Part shown: piece after piece, positions 52,935 through 61,549 of the stretch
Layout: each line of letters begins with the position of its first letter
Numbering within the stretch: the stretch's first letter is position 1
Origin: an uncultured Oscillibacter sp.
Lineage (GTDB): Bacteria > Bacillota > Clostridia > Oscillospirales > Oscillospiraceae
Length of the DNA stretch: 64,000 nt
Assembly (NCBI GenBank): GCA_910585385.1
Contig: CAJUDV010000001.1
Coordinates: 62,001-126,000, forward strand
Direction: 5' to 3'
Program-made: the position numbers and the translations under genes
The notes under the pieces: generated by a model
Seen by the model: only the letters and a program-made list of their open reading frames with translations
What the model was told of the DNA's origin: nothing
The model's database searches: none

Positions 52935-53242
52935 TGGAATACGTACTGACAGAGTGGGACCACGACCTGGACGACGAGCCCTATCTCGTCTACTCCGAGC
53001 TGGACGACGGCCGGATGGAGAGGCGGAAGGTGGAGTTTTTCCGCAACGGCATCTGCTTTTCCTATGGCGCGGAGCGGGGGAACCAGGGGGCCCTCTCGGG
53101 CGTTCCCTTCCCGGAGGACCTGCGGACCGTCACCGGCGAGGCCGGGGAGTGCAGGGCAAGGTCCATCTCCCGGCAGCTGTTCCAGGAGATCTGGAACCAG
53201 GCCCAGGAGCGCCCCGACGGGTTTATGGGGATGTTCTTTTAA
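52934..53242 (+). CDS. Small DUF6881-like protein
   Basis: 102 aa: 'EWDHDLDDEPYLVYSELDDG' followed by 'RMERRKVEFFRNG' is a pattern I associate with the DUF6881 family of small cytoplasmic proteins. ATG 52934 shares its A with the upstream stop, so translation is coupled to the editing protein. Function is unknown. Confidence 0.75.
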   Translation: MEYVLTEWDHDLDDEPYLVYSELDDGRMERRKVEFFRNGICFSYGAERGNQGALSGVPFPEDLRTVTGEAGECRARSISRQLFQEIWNQAQERPDGFMGMFF

Positions 53243-53257
53243 GTCCCTTGAAAGAGG

Positions 53258-53284
53258 AAGCGCCGCGGCTTTGCCGCGGCGCTT
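53258..53284. terminator. Terminator between convergent genes
   Basis: 12-bp perfect GC-rich stem (53258-53269 with 53273-53284), 3-nt loop. T-runs are weak on both sides. Confidence 0.65.
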
Positions 53285-53288
53285 ATCG

Positions 53289-55139
53289 TCATTTATACTG
53301 AAAATGGGTGCTGTAATAGTACTGGAGCTCCAGGTAGGTTTGCAGATGCTTTTGTCCCTCGGCGTCCAGCTCCGCCGTCAGCTCCCCGTTTCGCACGTAT
53401 CTGCCCACGTCGGTGAGGACGGGGATTTCCTGCCAGACGGCGCTGGTGGCCTGGGCCCAGCTGTCCCCTGTCCAGCCCAGCTGGTCGAAGAGGAGATTCA
53501 TGAGGAAGCAGGAGGATACGTCGGGACCCTCTCCGGTAAAATCGCCGCCCAGAGCCGCCTTGGCGGCGTCATTGGCCCAGATGAGGTAACGGGTGGAGTA
53601 GTAGTTGTAGAACCCCTCCTCTGTGGCCAGATCCAGGTTCACCCCCAGCTCCTGGTAGGCGGAGTTGCCGTAGCCCAGCCAGGGCTTGTGGTCGCCGAAC
53701 ACCAGCAGCACCACCGGCCTGGACTCCTGCCGGAACCGGTTGAAGAGCCGTTGGAGCTGATTTGCCGTATCCATGACGGAGCCCAGGTAGTTGTCCACAA
53801 TGTTGGCGGTCTCTGTGGAGTACCGCCCGTCGGTGAAGTGGTGTCCGCGCCACACGTCCTCCGTGCCGTAGGGACCGTGGCCCTGGTAGGTGACGTTAAA
53901 GGAGAAATAGGGGTTCCCCGCCCCGTCCCGGTTCTCCTCATAGAGGCGGAAGATCTCCGGGAAAAGGACCTCGTCCGGGGCCTCCCCGCGGGGGTAGAGC
54001 TCCCGGAAGCGGTTTTCGATAAAATAGTAGACCGGCAGGCCCAGATAGCCGTTGACGTTCCGGCGGTTGTAGAACCACTCGTAGCTGGGGTGGCACCCCT
54101 CGGCGGCGTAGCCCTGGCTCCGGAGATACCAGGCGTAGGAGTTGGTGTCGGCCCGGTAATTCTGCTGGTCGGCGAAGCCCGTCAAAAAGGCCCGCTCCGT
54201 GTCCACGGTGCCTCCGGCGAAGATGTTGGTCACTAGATTCCCCGTATAGCTCTCCGCCTCCAGGGCGTGGTAGGCCTCGTAGGCCCGGTGGAAGTCGATT
54301 CCCTCCACGCCGTCAAAGAGGGAGAAGTCGGCGAAGGCCTCCAGCTGGATGGCGATGAGGTCCACCTTTTTCTCCTCCGGAATGTCCTCCGGCGTGCAGG
54401 ACTCCAGCAGCGCCCGGGTCTCCGCCTGGCTGTACCCCGCCGGCGGCTTCACGGCCCCGGCGGTGATACTGTGGAGGAAAGGGTACACAAAGCCCTTGGA
54501 GAGGTACACCTGGGTGGAGGACCACCGCTCGATCTGGTCGAAGTTCTGGGTTTTGCTGTTGTAGACGTCCGTGTTCTCCATGAGCTTGGCTGTGGGAAGG
54601 CACAGCGCCGCGCACACCGCCAGCAGGATGAGCCGGGGCTTTTTCGGCAGCTTTCCCCGGGCCAGGAAAAAGAGGAAGGCCGTGCCAGAGAGCAGGCATA
54701 AAACGCCGAAGACACATCGCTTGTCCGGCGTCAGGTCGTAGTCCGCCATGGCGGTGATGGCGGCGGCGTCCCGCAGATTTTTCAGGTCCTGGAACATCAA
54801 AGGGTCGTCCCGGAAGCGGAGCTTGTAGTAGTTCCCCAGGGACAGCCCCCAGATCACCAGGTCCGCCAGCAGGAAGGCCGACCAGGACCGGCCCATGAGG
54901 GCGTAGAGAAGGAACAAGGCCAGCACCACCGGCGCGATGTTCAAAAACAGGATCAGCGGGTGCTGGAAATAGGTCTTCATGATGGTGTCCGGGTAGTCCC
55001 CGTAGGCGAAAAACAGGGAGAGCCACCCCAGGCACAGGCCCGCCGCCAGCAGAATTCCCAGGTTCCAGACCCAGAAGACGGCCTGCCGCTTTCGGGGCAG
55101 GCCGTCCGGAGTTGCTTGAAACAGCCAGAATGTCCGCAT
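53289..55139 (-). CDS. LTA-synthase-family (sulfatase-fold) membrane enzyme
   Basis: 616 aa. About five N-terminal membrane segments (to about residue 190) precede an extracytoplasmic alkaline-phosphatase/sulfatase-fold domain. Metal and catalytic residues of LtaS-type enzymes are visible: Glu in 'IAIQLEAFADFSLF', the nucleophile Thr in 'IFAGGTVDTERAFLTG', 'FNVTYQGHGPYG' and Asp/His in 'LVFGDHKPWLGYG'. It would transfer glycerol phosphate (or a related group) to a wall or membrane polymer. Its ATG overlaps the glyQS stop by one base (TGATG), so it depends on the glyQS transcript and its T-box. Confidence 0.9.
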   Translation of the reverse strand: MRTFWLFQATPDGLPRKRQAVFWVWNLGILLAAGLCLGWLSLFFAYGDYPDTIMKTYFQHPLILFLNIAPVVLALFLLYALMGRSWSAFLLADLVIWGLSLGNYYKLRFRDDPLMFQDLKNLRDAAAITAMADYDLTPDKRCVFGVLCLLSGTAFLFFLARGKLPKKPRLILLAVCAALCLPTAKLMENTDVYNSKTQNFDQIERWSSTQVYLSKGFVYPFLHSITAGAVKPPAGYSQAETRALLESCTPEDIPEEKKVDLIAIQLEAFADFSLFDGVEGIDFHRAYEAYHALEAESYTGNLVTNIFAGGTVDTERAFLTGFADQQNYRADTNSYAWYLRSQGYAAEGCHPSYEWFYNRRNVNGYLGLPVYYFIENRFRELYPRGEAPDEVLFPEIFRLYEENRDGAGNPYFSFNVTYQGHGPYGTEDVWRGHHFTDGRYSTETANIVDNYLGSVMDTANQLQRLFNRFRQESRPVVLLVFGDHKPWLGYGNSAYQELGVNLDLATEEGFYNYYSTRYLIWANDAAKAALGGDFTGEGPDVSSCFLMNLLFDQLGWTGDSWAQATSAVWQEIPVLTDVGRYVRNGELTAELDAEGQKHLQTYLELQYYYSTHFQYK

Positions 55140-56554
55140 CAGTAGGCCAGCTTCTCCGCGAGATAGGCCTTCAGCTCGCTGATGGGAACGCGGACCTGGG
55201 CCATGGAGTCCCGCTCCCGGACGGTGACGCAGTTGTCCCCGGCCTTGGCATCGTCGCCCACGGTGTCGAAGTCCACGGTGACGCAGTAGGGCGTGCCGAT
55301 CTCGTCCTCCCGGCGGTAGCGCTTGCCGATGGACCCGGTCTCGTCAAAGTCCACCATCCACTCCCGGGAGAGCTCCTGCTGGATCTCCTGGGCCTTGGCG
55401 CTGAGCTTTTTGGAGAGGGGCAGCACGGCTGCTTTGAAGGGGGCGATGGCGGGGTGGAAGCGCATGACGGTGCGCACGTCGTTCTTGGCCTCGTCCACAA
55501 CCTCCTCGTCGTAGGCCTCCACCAGCAGTGCCAGGGTCATGCGGTCCGCGCCCAGGGAGGGCTCGATGACGTAGGGGATATAGTGCTCGTTCTTCTCCTG
55601 GTCGAAGTAGGTCAGGTCCTGGCCGGAGTGCTCCTGGTGCTGCTTGAGATCGTAGTCGGTGCGGTCCGCCACGCCCCACAGCTCGCCCCAGCCGAAGGGG
55701 AAAAGGTACTCGAAGTCCGTGGTGGCCTTGGAGTAGAAGGCCAGCTCCTCCGGCTCGTGGTCCCGGAGGCGGAGATTCTCCTCCTTGATGTTCAGGCCGG
55801 TGAGCCAGTCGTGGCAGTAGGTCCGCCAGTACTGGAACCACTCCAGGTCCGTGTCCGGCTTGCAGAAGAACTCCAGCTCCATCTGCTCAAACTCCCGGAT
55901 GCGGAAGATGAAGTTGCCCGGGGTGATCTCGTTTCGGAAGCTCTTGCCCACCTGGCACACGCCAAAGGGGAGCTTGCGGCGGGTGGTGCGCTGGATGGCG
56001 GGGAAGTTCACAAAAATGCCCTGGGCGGTCTCGGGCCGGAGGTAGACCTCGTTGGCGGTGTCCTCGGTGACGCCCTGGTGGGTTTTGAACATCAGGTTGA
56101 AGCGGCGGATGTCGGTGAAGTCGTGCTTGCCGCAGCCGGGGCAGGGAACTTCCTTCTCCCGGATAAAGGACACCAGGTCCTCCTGGGTCATGGCCTCCAC
56201 GTTGACGTCCAGGCCGTTCTCATTCACAAAGCCCTCCACCAGCTTGTCGGCCCGGTGGCGCATCTTGCAGGCCTTGCAGTCAATCAGAGGATCGTTGAAG
56301 GTGGACACGTGGCCGCTGGCCACCCACACCTGGGGGTTCATGAGGATGGCGGCGTCCAGTCCCACGTTGTAGGGGTTTTCCTGGACGAACTTTTTCCACC
56401 AGGCCCGCTTGACGTTGTTCTTCATCTCCACGCCTAGGGGGCCGTAGTCCCAGCTGTTGGCCAGACCGCCGTAGATCTCGCTGCCGGGAAAGACGAAGCC
56501 CCGGTTTTTGCAAAGAGCCACCACTTTTTCCATGGTTTTCTGCTTGTTGTCCAT
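55139..56554 (-). CDS. glyQS: Glycyl-tRNA synthetase (dimeric, class II)
   Basis: 471 aa from ATG 56554; AAGGAG lies 8 nt upstream. 'CKNRGFVFPGSEIYGGLANS' opens the class II core; 'TAQGIFVNFPAIQRTTRRKL', 'IGKSFRNEITPGNF'-like 'VGKSFRNEITPGNFIFRIRE' (motif 2) and 'EPSLGADRMTLALLVEAYDE' (motif 3) follow, then the anticodon-binding domain. It charges tRNA-Gly. It is the homodimer type, not the alpha2beta2 form. Upstream is a T-box leader. Confidence 0.96.
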   Translation of the reverse strand: MDNKQKTMEKVVALCKNRGFVFPGSEIYGGLANSWDYGPLGVEMKNNVKRAWWKKFVQENPYNVGLDAAILMNPQVWVASGHVSTFNDPLIDCKACKMRHRADKLVEGFVNENGLDVNVEAMTQEDLVSFIREKEVPCPGCGKHDFTDIRRFNLMFKTHQGVTEDTANEVYLRPETAQGIFVNFPAIQRTTRRKLPFGVCQVGKSFRNEITPGNFIFRIREFEQMELEFFCKPDTDLEWFQYWRTYCHDWLTGLNIKEENLRLRDHEPEELAFYSKATTDFEYLFPFGWGELWGVADRTDYDLKQHQEHSGQDLTYFDQEKNEHYIPYVIEPSLGADRMTLALLVEAYDEEVVDEAKNDVRTVMRFHPAIAPFKAAVLPLSKKLSAKAQEIQQELSREWMVDFDETGSIGKRYRREDEIGTPYCVTVDFDTVGDDAKAGDNCVTVRERDSMAQVRVPISELKAYLAEKLAY

Positions 56555-56613
56555 TGTCCATTCTCCTTTATATTGAGCTGGTTTTTCCACGGTTCCGCGG
56601 GATATGCCGGAGT

Positions 56614-56925
56614 AAAAAAACGCCCTGAGCCCAACGGCTCAGGGCGAACTTTATATAGAGATCACTGATAAAACCGCCCTGCGCGTCTTTATGCCGCAAA
56701 TCTGCGTGTGGCGATTCTGCCGGTGTTTCCTAAAGTCCGTGGTTCCACCTGAATTTCCCCTGCGGGGGGACACTCTGCCCGGTAACGTCGGGTGGACGGC
56801 GGGACATTTCCGCCCCGCGGCTCCCGGGCGCCTTTCTCTCCGTCCCCCGGGAGGGCTCACACCAAAGCGCCCTCTCTCTTGGCCGGGGAAACGGGGGTAC
56901 TCCTCCCGTTCATGGCCTCTACTAT
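56614..56925 (-). promoter_or_regulatory. glyQS: T-box leader of glyQS
   Basis: Minus strand: the T-box core AGGTGGAACCACGG lies at 56737-56750, and an 11-bp perfect terminator hairpin (56621-56631 with 56636-56646) is followed by T7. An AGTA motif of stem I is present near the 5' end (about 56899-56902). Uncharged tRNA-Gly should favour read-through. The terminator lies about 90 nt from the T-box core, farther than usual. The specifier codon was not resolved. Confidence 0.85.
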
Positions 56926-56931
56926 TTTGTC

Positions 56932-56960
56932 ACTGTATCACGTTTTTGGGGGATTGTCAA
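56932..56960 (-). promoter_or_regulatory. Promoter of the glyQS T-box transcript
   Basis: Minus-strand -35 TTGACA (56955-56960), -10 TACAGT (56932-56937), 17-bp spacer. Confidence 0.8.
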
Positions 56961-56978
56961 GAAGTCTATGTGTTGTGG

Positions 56979-57018
56979 AATCTGTTTTAGAACCGTTAAA
57001 ATGCTGTTTTCAGGCGTC
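56979..57018. repeat. Remnant end of the MITE-like repeat, copy D
   Basis: 'tctgttttagaaccgttaaa' (56981-57000) matches the copy A terminus 'tctgttttaaaaccgtcaaa' with two differences, and similarity fades by about 57018. Only one end is present. It overlaps the stop codon (57010-57012) of the membrane-protein gene to its right. Confidence 0.65.
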
Positions 57019-57639
57019 TTCCTGGTTCATGAATATCGTATCGGTGATTTTGGCGGTTGGATCAGAGGACTCCGCACTGGAGACCTTTTGCTGTTCTTCT
57101 GGAGACATCAGATCATACCAGTCCATTTTGCATGTTTTAATCCCGCCGCTTATGTATCCGATATAATCCATTGCGTCGCTTAAAATGAGCTTTATCTCAG
57201 GTGTGGTGGTATTCTTTTTGTCGCCGTCAATGTACTGTTTAATCATCTGCTGGGCGGTTTTGGAGGCGGATTCGATATAGTCAATGTGACGGTATGAGCG
57301 CAGAGCCAAATTCTGTTCCTGCTTTTCCCAGTCCTCCTTGCTGGACATCTTTGTCAGCAGCCAAGAGAAGATAACGCCTGAAAACGCTGTAATAACAGCA
57401 GAGGAGAAGGCCTCCAGCATGTTAAATGTCTGAAAAAAGATAGCGCATATTGTGATAATGCCGGAGGAGACCATAATGGAATATTCCATTGATATATGAA
57501 GTTTTTTACCAGAAGCTTTTTGCTTTTTCGCAATTTGAATGCCGATCAGAGCGCCAATAGCGGCCGCTACCAGAGCAATCAGCAACACCTGCGGCCAAAA
57601 GTCCGCAAGAGAGGCCGCCGTCGCTGTTTCGTTTTCCAT
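57010..57639 (-). CDS. Membrane protein partnered with a Panacea-domain protein
   Basis: 209 aa from ATG 57639 (GGAAAGTGAG upstream). Hydrophobic segments at about 11-29 ('WPQVLLIALVAAAIGALIGI'), about 45-65 ('YSIMVSSGIITICAIFFQTF') and about 68-88 ('AFSSAVITAFSGVIFSWLL'), then a cytoplasmic helical tail of about 120 residues. G+C is well below its surroundings. Its ATG lies 1 nt beyond the stop of the Panacea-type gene, so they are one operon. By analogy with Panacea-neutralised membrane toxins it could be the toxin; this is inference. No enzymatic motif is seen. Confidence 0.65.
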   Translation of the reverse strand: MENETATAASLADFWPQVLLIALVAAAIGALIGIQIAKKQKASGKKLHISMEYSIMVSSGIITICAIFFQTFNMLEAFSSAVITAFSGVIFSWLLTKMSSKEDWEKQEQNLALRSYRHIDYIESASKTAQQMIKQYIDGDKKNTTTPEIKLILSDAMDYIGYISGGIKTCKMDWYDLMSPEEQQKVSSAESSDPTAKITDTIFMNQEDA

Positions 57640-57640
57640 C

Positions 57641-58189
57641 TCACTTTCCAATCCTTTTTCCGTAGTATTCCTGCATTTGCTTTTCAGAGATGATATTTCG
57701 GCAATAGTCTTCTTTGGAATAGCCAATCCGTGCGTTGCTCCACGGGTCTTCCTGGTGTGAGATGTTTTCCAGCTGATCGCCCGTGTAGTGCCCGTATGTC
57801 TGGTAAACGCGGTCTAGGAAGGACGCGGTGCCAGAATTGGATAACGCCGCTTGAACATCCGCTGACTGTGAAATGGGGAGCCATCCCCAGTCACGATAGA
57901 TAGAGTATAATTCCGGTGATACCGGGCCATGGACCCAGGCTTCAAAATGGCTTTGAAAGAGGGGCTTTTCATAGTTCGCCAAATACCATGCCTGGGCGTA
58001 GTAACACAGCTTTTGCAGCTTCTTGTGCGTCATAGCCTCCCTGGACAGGAAATATTTCGCGACTTCGGTGATCTGTTCCACAGCTTCTCTGCCTCCCTTC
58101 TGATCATAGACTGGCGAGGTGAATTTTTGGGGCAGCTTTTTTACAGACATTTTCCGTTTTTTAAGATTACAAAGACCGATAAAAGACAT
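57641..58189 (-). CDS. Panacea (DUF4065/SocA-like) domain protein, putative antitoxin
   Basis: 182 aa. The Panacea fold is recognisable in 'EVAKYFLSREAMTHKKLQKL', 'CYYAQAWYLANYEKPLF' and 'EAWVHGPVSPELYSIYRDWG'. The N-terminal ~35 residues are basic and may be an added segment; ATG 58189 is used, with ATG 58150 an alternative. Panacea proteins occur as antitoxins of very varied toxins and as prophage/conjugative regulators. It is the first gene of a two-gene, low-GC operon with its own promoter. Confidence 0.82.
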   Translation of the reverse strand: MSFIGLCNLKKRKMSVKKLPQKFTSPVYDQKGGREAVEQITEVAKYFLSREAMTHKKLQKLCYYAQAWYLANYEKPLFQSHFEAWVHGPVSPELYSIYRDWGWLPISQSADVQAALSNSGTASFLDRVYQTYGHYTGDQLENISHQEDPWSNARIGYSKEDYCRNIISEKQMQEYYGKRIGK

Positions 58190-58212
58190 AACACACGCCT
58201 ATTCTTACAATT

Positions 58213-58242
58213 ATGATATATTAAATTTGTGATAAATGTCAA
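58213..58242 (-). promoter_or_regulatory. Promoter of the Panacea/membrane-protein operon
   Basis: Minus-strand -35 TTGACA (58237-58242), -10 TATCAT (58213-58218), 18-bp spacer, 24 nt before the start. Confidence 0.7.
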
Positions 58243-58450
58243 TTGACGATATTCATGAATGTAAATATCTTGTTTTATATACTATGTGCGAAATGGATGA
58301 TGTTTCACAAAGGGGCGAGGGTTCCCGTAACTTATATGCGGAATTGAGAAAAGTTGCGCTTTATTGTGCAACAAGACGTCTGATTCGCTCAAAATGACGG
58401 CGAAATTCTTAAAGGCGCGGAGTTTGCGGCATATTTTGCCGCTGATGAGG

Positions 58451-58482
58451 AGAGACGGCCCCTTTGCAAAGGGGCCGTCTCT
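58451..58482 (-). terminator. Palindromic terminator after yoaK-like gene
   Basis: 32-nt perfect palindrome (15-bp stem), 23 nt after the stop of the minus-strand gene. T-run weak. Confidence 0.65.
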
Positions 58483-58505
58483 ATACTTTGGAGAATGCAG
58501 AGAAT

Positions 58506-59144
58506 TTATGCGCGCGCGCTCACCATCACCGCCGGCAGGGGAAGGACCAGCAGGGGCAGACACCCGTAGATTCCGGGAATTCCCCACTGTCCCGTGCACC
58601 ACCAGCCCCAGGCCGCCCCCAAATGAAAGCACGCCAGCGTCCCGCCGTAGAATTTCAGCTTCCGCAGCTGTTCCGCTTCCCGGGCGCAGAGGTACTCCGT
58701 CACACCCTCCGTAAACTGGCGGAGGTTATTGGTGGAGAAGATGGTGGCGCAGTTGTACCCCGCGGCCCGGGAGTAGGCCACCCACTGCACCGCCGTGGCG
58801 AAGAACATGGGATAGAGGGCCAGAATGGGGTCTGCTTCCGCCGGAATCCGGGCCAGCAGCAGACAGGCGGCAAGGTCCACGGCGATGGCCAGCAGCCGCA
58901 GCTGCGGGCCCCAGCCGTACCGCCGGCACAGCACGGCGAGGGAGATCCCCGCGATGTAGCAGGCCGTGCTCCCCAGCCGGACCAGGGCGGAACCCCAGGT
59001 TCCGTCCAGCCCGGCCACCACCAGATAGATGAGGTTGGCGGTCTCGGAGGAGCCAAAGACGCCGCCCCGGATCAGCAGGGCGTAGACCCCGAAGAAGCCT
59101 CCCGCCGCCGCCATGGCGTGGTGGGCCCAGGTCTCCCGGTCCAT
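58506..59144 (-). CDS. YoaK/DUF1275-family membrane protein
   Basis: 212 aa with about six hydrophobic segments. 'AAGGFFGVYALLIRGGVFGS' followed by 'ETANLIYLVVAGL' and 'YNCATIFSTNNLRQFTEGV' are the DUF1275 (YoaK) signatures. Function is not established for the family. Its ATG abuts the aspS stop with no gap, so it is translated from the hisS-aspS operon. Confidence 0.85.
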   Translation of the reverse strand: MDRETWAHHAMAAAGGFFGVYALLIRGGVFGSSETANLIYLVVAGLDGTWGSALVRLGSTACYIAGISLAVLCRRYGWGPQLRLLAIAVDLAACLLLARIPAEADPILALYPMFFATAVQWVAYSRAAGYNCATIFSTNNLRQFTEGVTEYLCAREAEQLRKLKFYGGTLACFHLGAAWGWWCTGQWGIPGIYGCLPLLVLPLPAVMVSARA

Positions 59145-60914
59145 TTATTCCTCCGGCTTCACCAGGGCGATGTGAAGCTCGTCCAGCTGCTTCTGGGTGA
59201 CCTGGCCGGGGGCGTCCATCATGATGTCTGCGGCGTTCTTGTTCATGGGGAAGGGGATGATCTCGCGGATGGAGTCCTCTCCGGCCAGCAGCATCACCAT
59301 GCGGTCCACGCCCGGGGCGATGCCCGCGTGGGGGGGCGCGCCGTAGGTGAAGGCGTTGTACATGGCGGGGAATTTCGCCTTTACGTCCGCCTCTCCCAGG
59401 CGCACCATCTCAAAGGCCTTGACCATGATCTCCGGGTCGTGGTTCCGCACCGCGCCGGAGGAGAGCTCCACGCCATTGCACACCAGGTCGTACTGGTCGG
59501 CGGTGATGCTCAGGGGGTCGATCTCCCCCCGCTCGGCTTTCAGCAGCACCTCCAGCCCGCCGGAGGGCATGGAGAAGGGGTTGTGGCAGAACTCCAGCTC
59601 GCCGCTCTCCTCACCGATCTCGTACATGGGGAAGTCCACGATCCAGCAGAAGGCGTACTGCTCTTGATCCATGTGCCCCGGCACCGCGGCGCCCAGGGTC
59701 TTTACCAGCACGCCGGCGGTCTTCCGGGCCAGCTCCCCGGCGGACAGGGCCACCAGGGTGTTGGGCTGGAGGCCCAGGGCGGACACCACGCTGTCCTTGA
59801 TGGGCTGGACAAATTTGGAGATGCCCCCCACGATCTCTCCGCTTTCATCCAGGCGGAACCAGTAGGGCTTGCCGCCGGAGACGACCTCCACCTCCGCCAG
59901 GGTTTTGTCAATGAATTTCCGGGTCTCGTGGAACTCGCTGACCACCACGGCTTTGACGGTGTTTCCCTGGAAGGGTCCAAAGCCGCAGCCGCCCAGCAGG
60001 GCCGTCACATCCTGAACGGTGAGGTCGATCCGCAGGTCCGGCTTGTCGGTGCCGTACTTCTCCATGGCCTCGGTGAAGGGAATCCGCAGGAAGGGCGCGG
60101 AGCTGGCGCTGCTGTACTTGCCGTACTTGGCGAAGATGGGGGGCAGCACGTCCTCAATGACTTGGAACACGTCCTCCTGGGAGGCGAAGGCCATCTCCAT
60201 GTCCAGCTGGTAAAACTCGCCGGGGGAGCGGTCCGCCCGGGCGTCCTCGTCCCTAAAGCAGGGGGCGATCTGGAAATAGCGGTCAAAGCCGGAGGTCATG
60301 AGGAGCTGCTTGAACTGCTGGGGGGCCTGGGGCAGGGCGTAAAACTTGCCGGGGTGGTTCCGGGCGGGCACCAGGTAGTCCCGGGCCCCCTCGGGGGAGG
60401 AGGCGGTCAAAATCGGCGTGGTGATCTCCAGGAAGCCGTGGTCCGTCATGCCCTGCCGCAGGGCGGAGACCACGTTGCACCGCAGGACGATGTTCTCCTT
60501 CACCGCGGGATTCCGCAGGTCCAGGTAGCGGTACTTCAGCCGCTGGGTCTCGTCGGCCTCCCGGCTGCGGTTTACCTGGAAGGGCAGCTCGTTGTGGCGG
60601 CAGCGGCCCAGGATGGACACCTGGGCGGGAACGATTTCAATGTCGCCGGTGGGGAGCTTGGGGTTCTTGCTGTCCCGCTCCCGGACAATGCCCTCCACGG
60701 AGATGGTGGATTCCTTGTTGATGGCCTTGAAGGTGTTGACCATCTCCTCGGTCTCGGCCACCACCTGCGTGGTGCCGTAGAAGTCCCGGAGGACGACGAA
60801 GGCCAGGCTGGCGCTGACAATGCGGATGTTCTCCATCCAGCCGGAGAGCTTGATCTGTTTTCCGGCGTCGGCCAGGCGGAGCTCGCCGCAGGTGTGGGTG
60901 CGGTTTTGTGTCAT
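59145..60914 (-). CDS. aspS: Aspartyl-tRNA synthetase
   Basis: 589 aa from ATG 60914. N-terminal OB fold anticodon-binding domain ('KLSGWMENIRIVSASLAFVV'), class II motif 2 'FRDEDARADRSPGEFYQLDM', the bacterial GAD insertion (about 280-420), and motif 3 'GIAPGVDRMVMLLAGEDSIR'. It is the bacterial-type enzyme; discriminating versus non-discriminating cannot be decided here. It is the third gene of the hisS operon. Confidence 0.95.
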   Translation of the reverse strand: MTQNRTHTCGELRLADAGKQIKLSGWMENIRIVSASLAFVVLRDFYGTTQVVAETEEMVNTFKAINKESTISVEGIVRERDSKNPKLPTGDIEIVPAQVSILGRCRHNELPFQVNRSREADETQRLKYRYLDLRNPAVKENIVLRCNVVSALRQGMTDHGFLEITTPILTASSPEGARDYLVPARNHPGKFYALPQAPQQFKQLLMTSGFDRYFQIAPCFRDEDARADRSPGEFYQLDMEMAFASQEDVFQVIEDVLPPIFAKYGKYSSASSAPFLRIPFTEAMEKYGTDKPDLRIDLTVQDVTALLGGCGFGPFQGNTVKAVVVSEFHETRKFIDKTLAEVEVVSGGKPYWFRLDESGEIVGGISKFVQPIKDSVVSALGLQPNTLVALSAGELARKTAGVLVKTLGAAVPGHMDQEQYAFCWIVDFPMYEIGEESGELEFCHNPFSMPSGGLEVLLKAERGEIDPLSITADQYDLVCNGVELSSGAVRNHDPEIMVKAFEMVRLGEADVKAKFPAMYNAFTYGAPPHAGIAPGVDRMVMLLAGEDSIREIIPFPMNKNAADIMMDAPGQVTQKQLDELHIALVKPEE

Positions 60915-61033
60915 AAGTCTGATTCCTTTCTGTAATAAGAATTGCAATTTATACTGAATGTTCTGAAAGCTTGGGAGGATTCGGCCGCGGGCCGGGACGG
61001 GGGGCGCCCGCCGGGGCGAAACGCCGTCAATTC

Positions 61034-61549
61034 CTAATGGTATCCATACGCCTCCCATGTGGGAATCATCTCCCACAGCAGTTTCCCGATTTCCTCTCCC
61101 GCCTGGGCGCCGTCCGGCTGTACAGAGCAGGGGAGAAATCCCTCCATCTCTGAATTCTGATAGTACCATTTTCCTCCGCTGAACATCAGACTGAGACGGG
61201 ATGAGGAACCTGTGAAGATCAGGGTAAAGGAATGCGCCGCTTCCGGCGGCTCAGGGGCCGGCCGGTGCCAGAGCCCCAGGGGCCGGGCGATCAGGTTGGA
61301 GGCCGGGCGGTGGAAGGTCAGGGGCTCTATGGCCTCAAAAATGCGGTTTCGGGCAATCCCGGTCTCTATTTCCAGAGAGCGGCTGCCGCCGCCGGAGAAG
61401 ACCTGGCAGTGGATCGCCTGAAAATCACTGAGAGATGGCTCCAGCTGATAGAGCGTCAACCCCCGCCGGTATGACAGGCCCGCCGCCAGCAGCGCGGCCA
61501 GCAGGACCGAAAGACCGGCCCGCGCCAGCGCCTTTTTTCGCTTCGTCAT
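61034..61549 (-). CDS. Membrane-anchored hypothetical protein between hisS and aspS
   Basis: 171 aa from the ATG that overlaps the hisS stop (ATGA). A basic start 'MTKRKKALARAG' and one membrane segment (about 11-30) are followed by an extracytoplasmic domain with 'FTLIFTGSSSRLSLMFSGGK' followed by WYYQNSEME. No family recognised. Its position makes it subject to the hisS T-box. Confidence 0.7.
   Translation of the reverse strand: MTKRKKALARAGLSVLLAALLAAGLSYRRGLTLYQLEPSLSDFQAIHCQVFSGGGSRSLEIETGIARNRIFEAIEPLTFHRPASNLIARPLGLWHRPAPEPPEAAHSFTLIFTGSSSRLSLMFSGGKWYYQNSEMEGFLPCSVQPDGAQAGEEIGKLLWEMIPTWEAYGYH

Larger units (their letters stand above)
58190..58505. other. AT-rich gap upstream of the Panacea operon
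   Basis: Holds the Panacea promoter at its left end and a palindromic terminator at its right end (58451-58482). No gene in the 200 bp between. Confidence 0.6.

Noticed and set aside
58464..60935. Open frame of over 800 codons antisense to aspS and the yoaK-like gene
   Set aside because: Shadow frame opposite well-supported genes; no recognisable domain.
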